Origin: Verrucomicrobiota bacterium
Lineage (GTDB): Bacteria; Verrucomicrobiota; Verrucomicrobiia; Limisphaerales; UBA1100
Reading direction: 5' to 3'
DNA length: 8,081 nt
NCBI GenBank assembly: GCA_028872685.1
Contig: JAPKEI010000120.1
Location: 1 to 8,081, forward strand
In this document: positions 6,969-8,081 of the stretch, one piece after another
How positions within the stretch are numbered: position 1 is the first letter of the stretch
Layout: the number at the start of each line of letters is the position of its first letter
Position numbers and translations under genes: made by a program
The notes under the pieces: model-generated
The model's input: only the letters and a program-made list of their open reading frames with translations
Told to the model about the DNA's origin: nothing
Databases searched by the model: none

Positions 6969-8081
6969 AAGAAGACTGACCGGCCTGCTGATACTGATTC
7001 TGACCGCGAGTTTGGATGCAGAAGAAGTGGGAGGCCGTTGGGGTACAGAGAAGCGTGAGCGTGAGTATTATCGCGTGGTGAGTGTGCCCATCCCTAAGGG
7101 AGAAGTAATTGAGGGAGGCGCGTTTGAGTTAATGCCTGATAATCGCCTAGCAGTGGGGACAAGGCGTGGAGATATCTTTTTTATGAGTGGTGTGGACGAG
7201 GATAAGCCGCGCCCACAGTTCCATAAGTTTGCCGAGGGGCTGGATGAAATTTTTGGGTTGGCTCACCGTAAGGGTGTTCTCTATGTCACGCATAGTGCCG
7301 AGCTCACGCGGGTTACTGATACCAATGGTGATGGTAAGGCTGACCGGTTTGAGACCATTTCCGATGCATGGGGTTACGGGAACTACCATGAGTATGCTTT
7401 TGGATCCAAGTTTGATGAGAAAGGTAACCTCTTCGTGGCGCTGGGTCTTTCCAATTCCTACCATTCGCGCGCGCTCTTTCGCGGGTGGGCAATGAAGATC
7501 ACTCCTGAAGGCAAATCGATTCCCATCGCCAGCGGTTTACGTAGCCCGGGTGGGATTGGCCCCAATGAGCACGGCGCTCTTTTTTACATCGAGAGCCAGG
7601 GACCGTGGAATTCCTCCTGCAGTCTCAAGTTCCTTAAGCCCGGTGGCTTCATGGGGCACCCGGTTAGTTTTAACTGGTACAAGTACGCGCCACACCTCAA
7701 GGAGCCGGTCAAGCCTGAGAGTGGTACACGCATCGTGACCGAGAAGGAAAAGGTTAAGGAACTCGTACCCTATGCAGTGATCTTTCCCTACATCCGCATG
7801 GGTCGCTCGATTACCGGTTATGTGGTAGACCGCACCGCCGGAAAGTTCGGCCCGTTTGAAAACCAGATCTTCCTCGGGGACTTCACGCAGTCCATCATCA
7901 TGCGCGCGACCACCGAACAGATCAATGGCGTATGGCAGGGAGCGTGTTATCCGTTTCGTGAAGGGCTTTCAACTGGGATTCTCAATGTGCAGTTTACTCC
8001 CAAGGGCCGGTTGTTGGCTGGTGGCACCAATCGTGGTTGGCCGGTGCGCGGCATTAAACCTTTCGCACTGGAACGACTGGA
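6952..8081 (+). CDS. DUF7133-like / PVC 'membrane-bound dehydrogenase' beta-propeller protein, 3' end outside window
   Basis: An open frame with no stop runs from ATG 6952 to the right edge (376 residues visible). It begins with MSYCVKRRLTGLLILILTAS, a signal peptide. GGAFELMPDNRLAVGTRRGD (residues 55-74), FAEGLDEIFGLAHRKGVLYV, ELTRVTDTNGDGKADRFE, AWGYGNYHEYAFGSKFD, GLRSPGGIGPN, ESQGPWN, GKFGPFENQIFLGDFTQS and GGTNRGW are the successive blade motifs of the DUF7133/Piru_Ver N-terminal dehydrogenase-like propellers common in the PVC group, related to soluble sugar dehydrogenase folds. DTNGDGKAD at 123-131 is a calcium-loop-like motif. The frame overlaps the end of the cytochrome gene by 17 bases, so it belongs to the same operon and is likely translated by coupling. 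A dehydrogenase role with the cytochrome as acceptor is plausible; no cofactor-binding residue can be proved here. Many relatives carry a further C-terminal module, which would lie beyond the window. Confidence 0.88.
   Translation, partial: MSYCVKRRLTGLLILILTASLDAEEVGGRWGTEKREREYYRVVSVPIPKGEVIEGGAFELMPDNRLAVGTRRGDIFFMSGVDEDKPRPQFHKFAEGLDEIFGLAHRKGVLYVTHSAELTRVTDTNGDGKADRFETISDAWGYGNYHEYAFGSKFDEKGNLFVALGLSNSYHSRALFRGWAMKITPEGKSIPIASGLRSPGGIGPNEHGALFYIESQGPWNSSCSLKFLKPGGFMGHPVSFNWYKYAPHLKEPVKPESGTRIVTEKEKVKELVPYAVIFPYIRMGRSITGYVVDRTAGKFGPFENQIFLGDFTQSIIMRATTEQINGVWQGACYPFREGLSTGILNVQFTPKGRLLAGGTNRGWPVRGIKPFALERL

Noticed and set aside
7147..7738. Several open frames of 60-105 codons on both strands (for example 7187-7495 + and 7147-7464 -).
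   Set aside because: All overlap the long propeller frame that starts at 6952, which has clear family motifs throughout; the others are shadows.

Overview
The window looks like accessory, catabolic DNA from a bacterium of the PVC group (Planctomycetota, Verrucomicrobiota, Lentisphaerota), most likely a marine or sediment Verrucomicrobiota or Planctomycetota. Four things point there: two secreted type I sulfatases of different kinds in 8 kb, a multi-domain c-type cytochrome with a PVC-style C-terminal domain, a PVC-type 'membrane-bound dehydrogenase' beta-propeller (DUF7133-like), and a secreted esterase ending in bacterial repeat domains. Recognisable Shine-Dalgarno sequences are weak or absent. 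The phylum is an inference from gene families; no rRNA or other marker gene is present.

Layout. Bases 1-788 hold the C-terminal part of an iduronate-2-sulfatase-like sulfatase (+). After a 60-base gap, 849-2117 (+) is a secreted alpha/beta-hydrolase esterase with two C-terminal repeat modules. A short convergent gap (2118-2175) with a weak stem-loop separates it from 2176-3039 (-), a secreted endonuclease/exonuclease/phosphatase (EEP) family protein. A 105-base divergent region (3040-3144) then leads into a tightly packed + strand operon: a second sulfatase (3145-4737), a five-CXXCH c-type cytochrome (4734-6968, sharing ATGA with the sulfatase stop), and a DUF7133-like propeller protein (from 6952, overlapping the cytochrome by 17 bases and running off the right edge). 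Every gene with a visible N-terminus begins with a signal-peptide-like segment, so the whole set acts outside the cytoplasm. No gene-free stretch exceeds about 110 bases. I saw no tRNA, rRNA, CRISPR array or insertion sequence.

How the genes may work together. The sulfatases would remove sulfate esters and the esterase would remove acyl groups from a sulfated, possibly acylated polysaccharide or glycoconjugate. The propeller protein resembles the soluble sugar-dehydrogenase fold and could oxidise a released sugar or alcohol, passing electrons to the co-translated cytochrome. The linkage sulfatase-cytochrome-propeller with overlapping reading frames is the most interesting aspect: it suggests that desulfation and periplasmic oxidation of the same substrate are coupled. 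This functional link is inference from gene order, not something the sequence proves.
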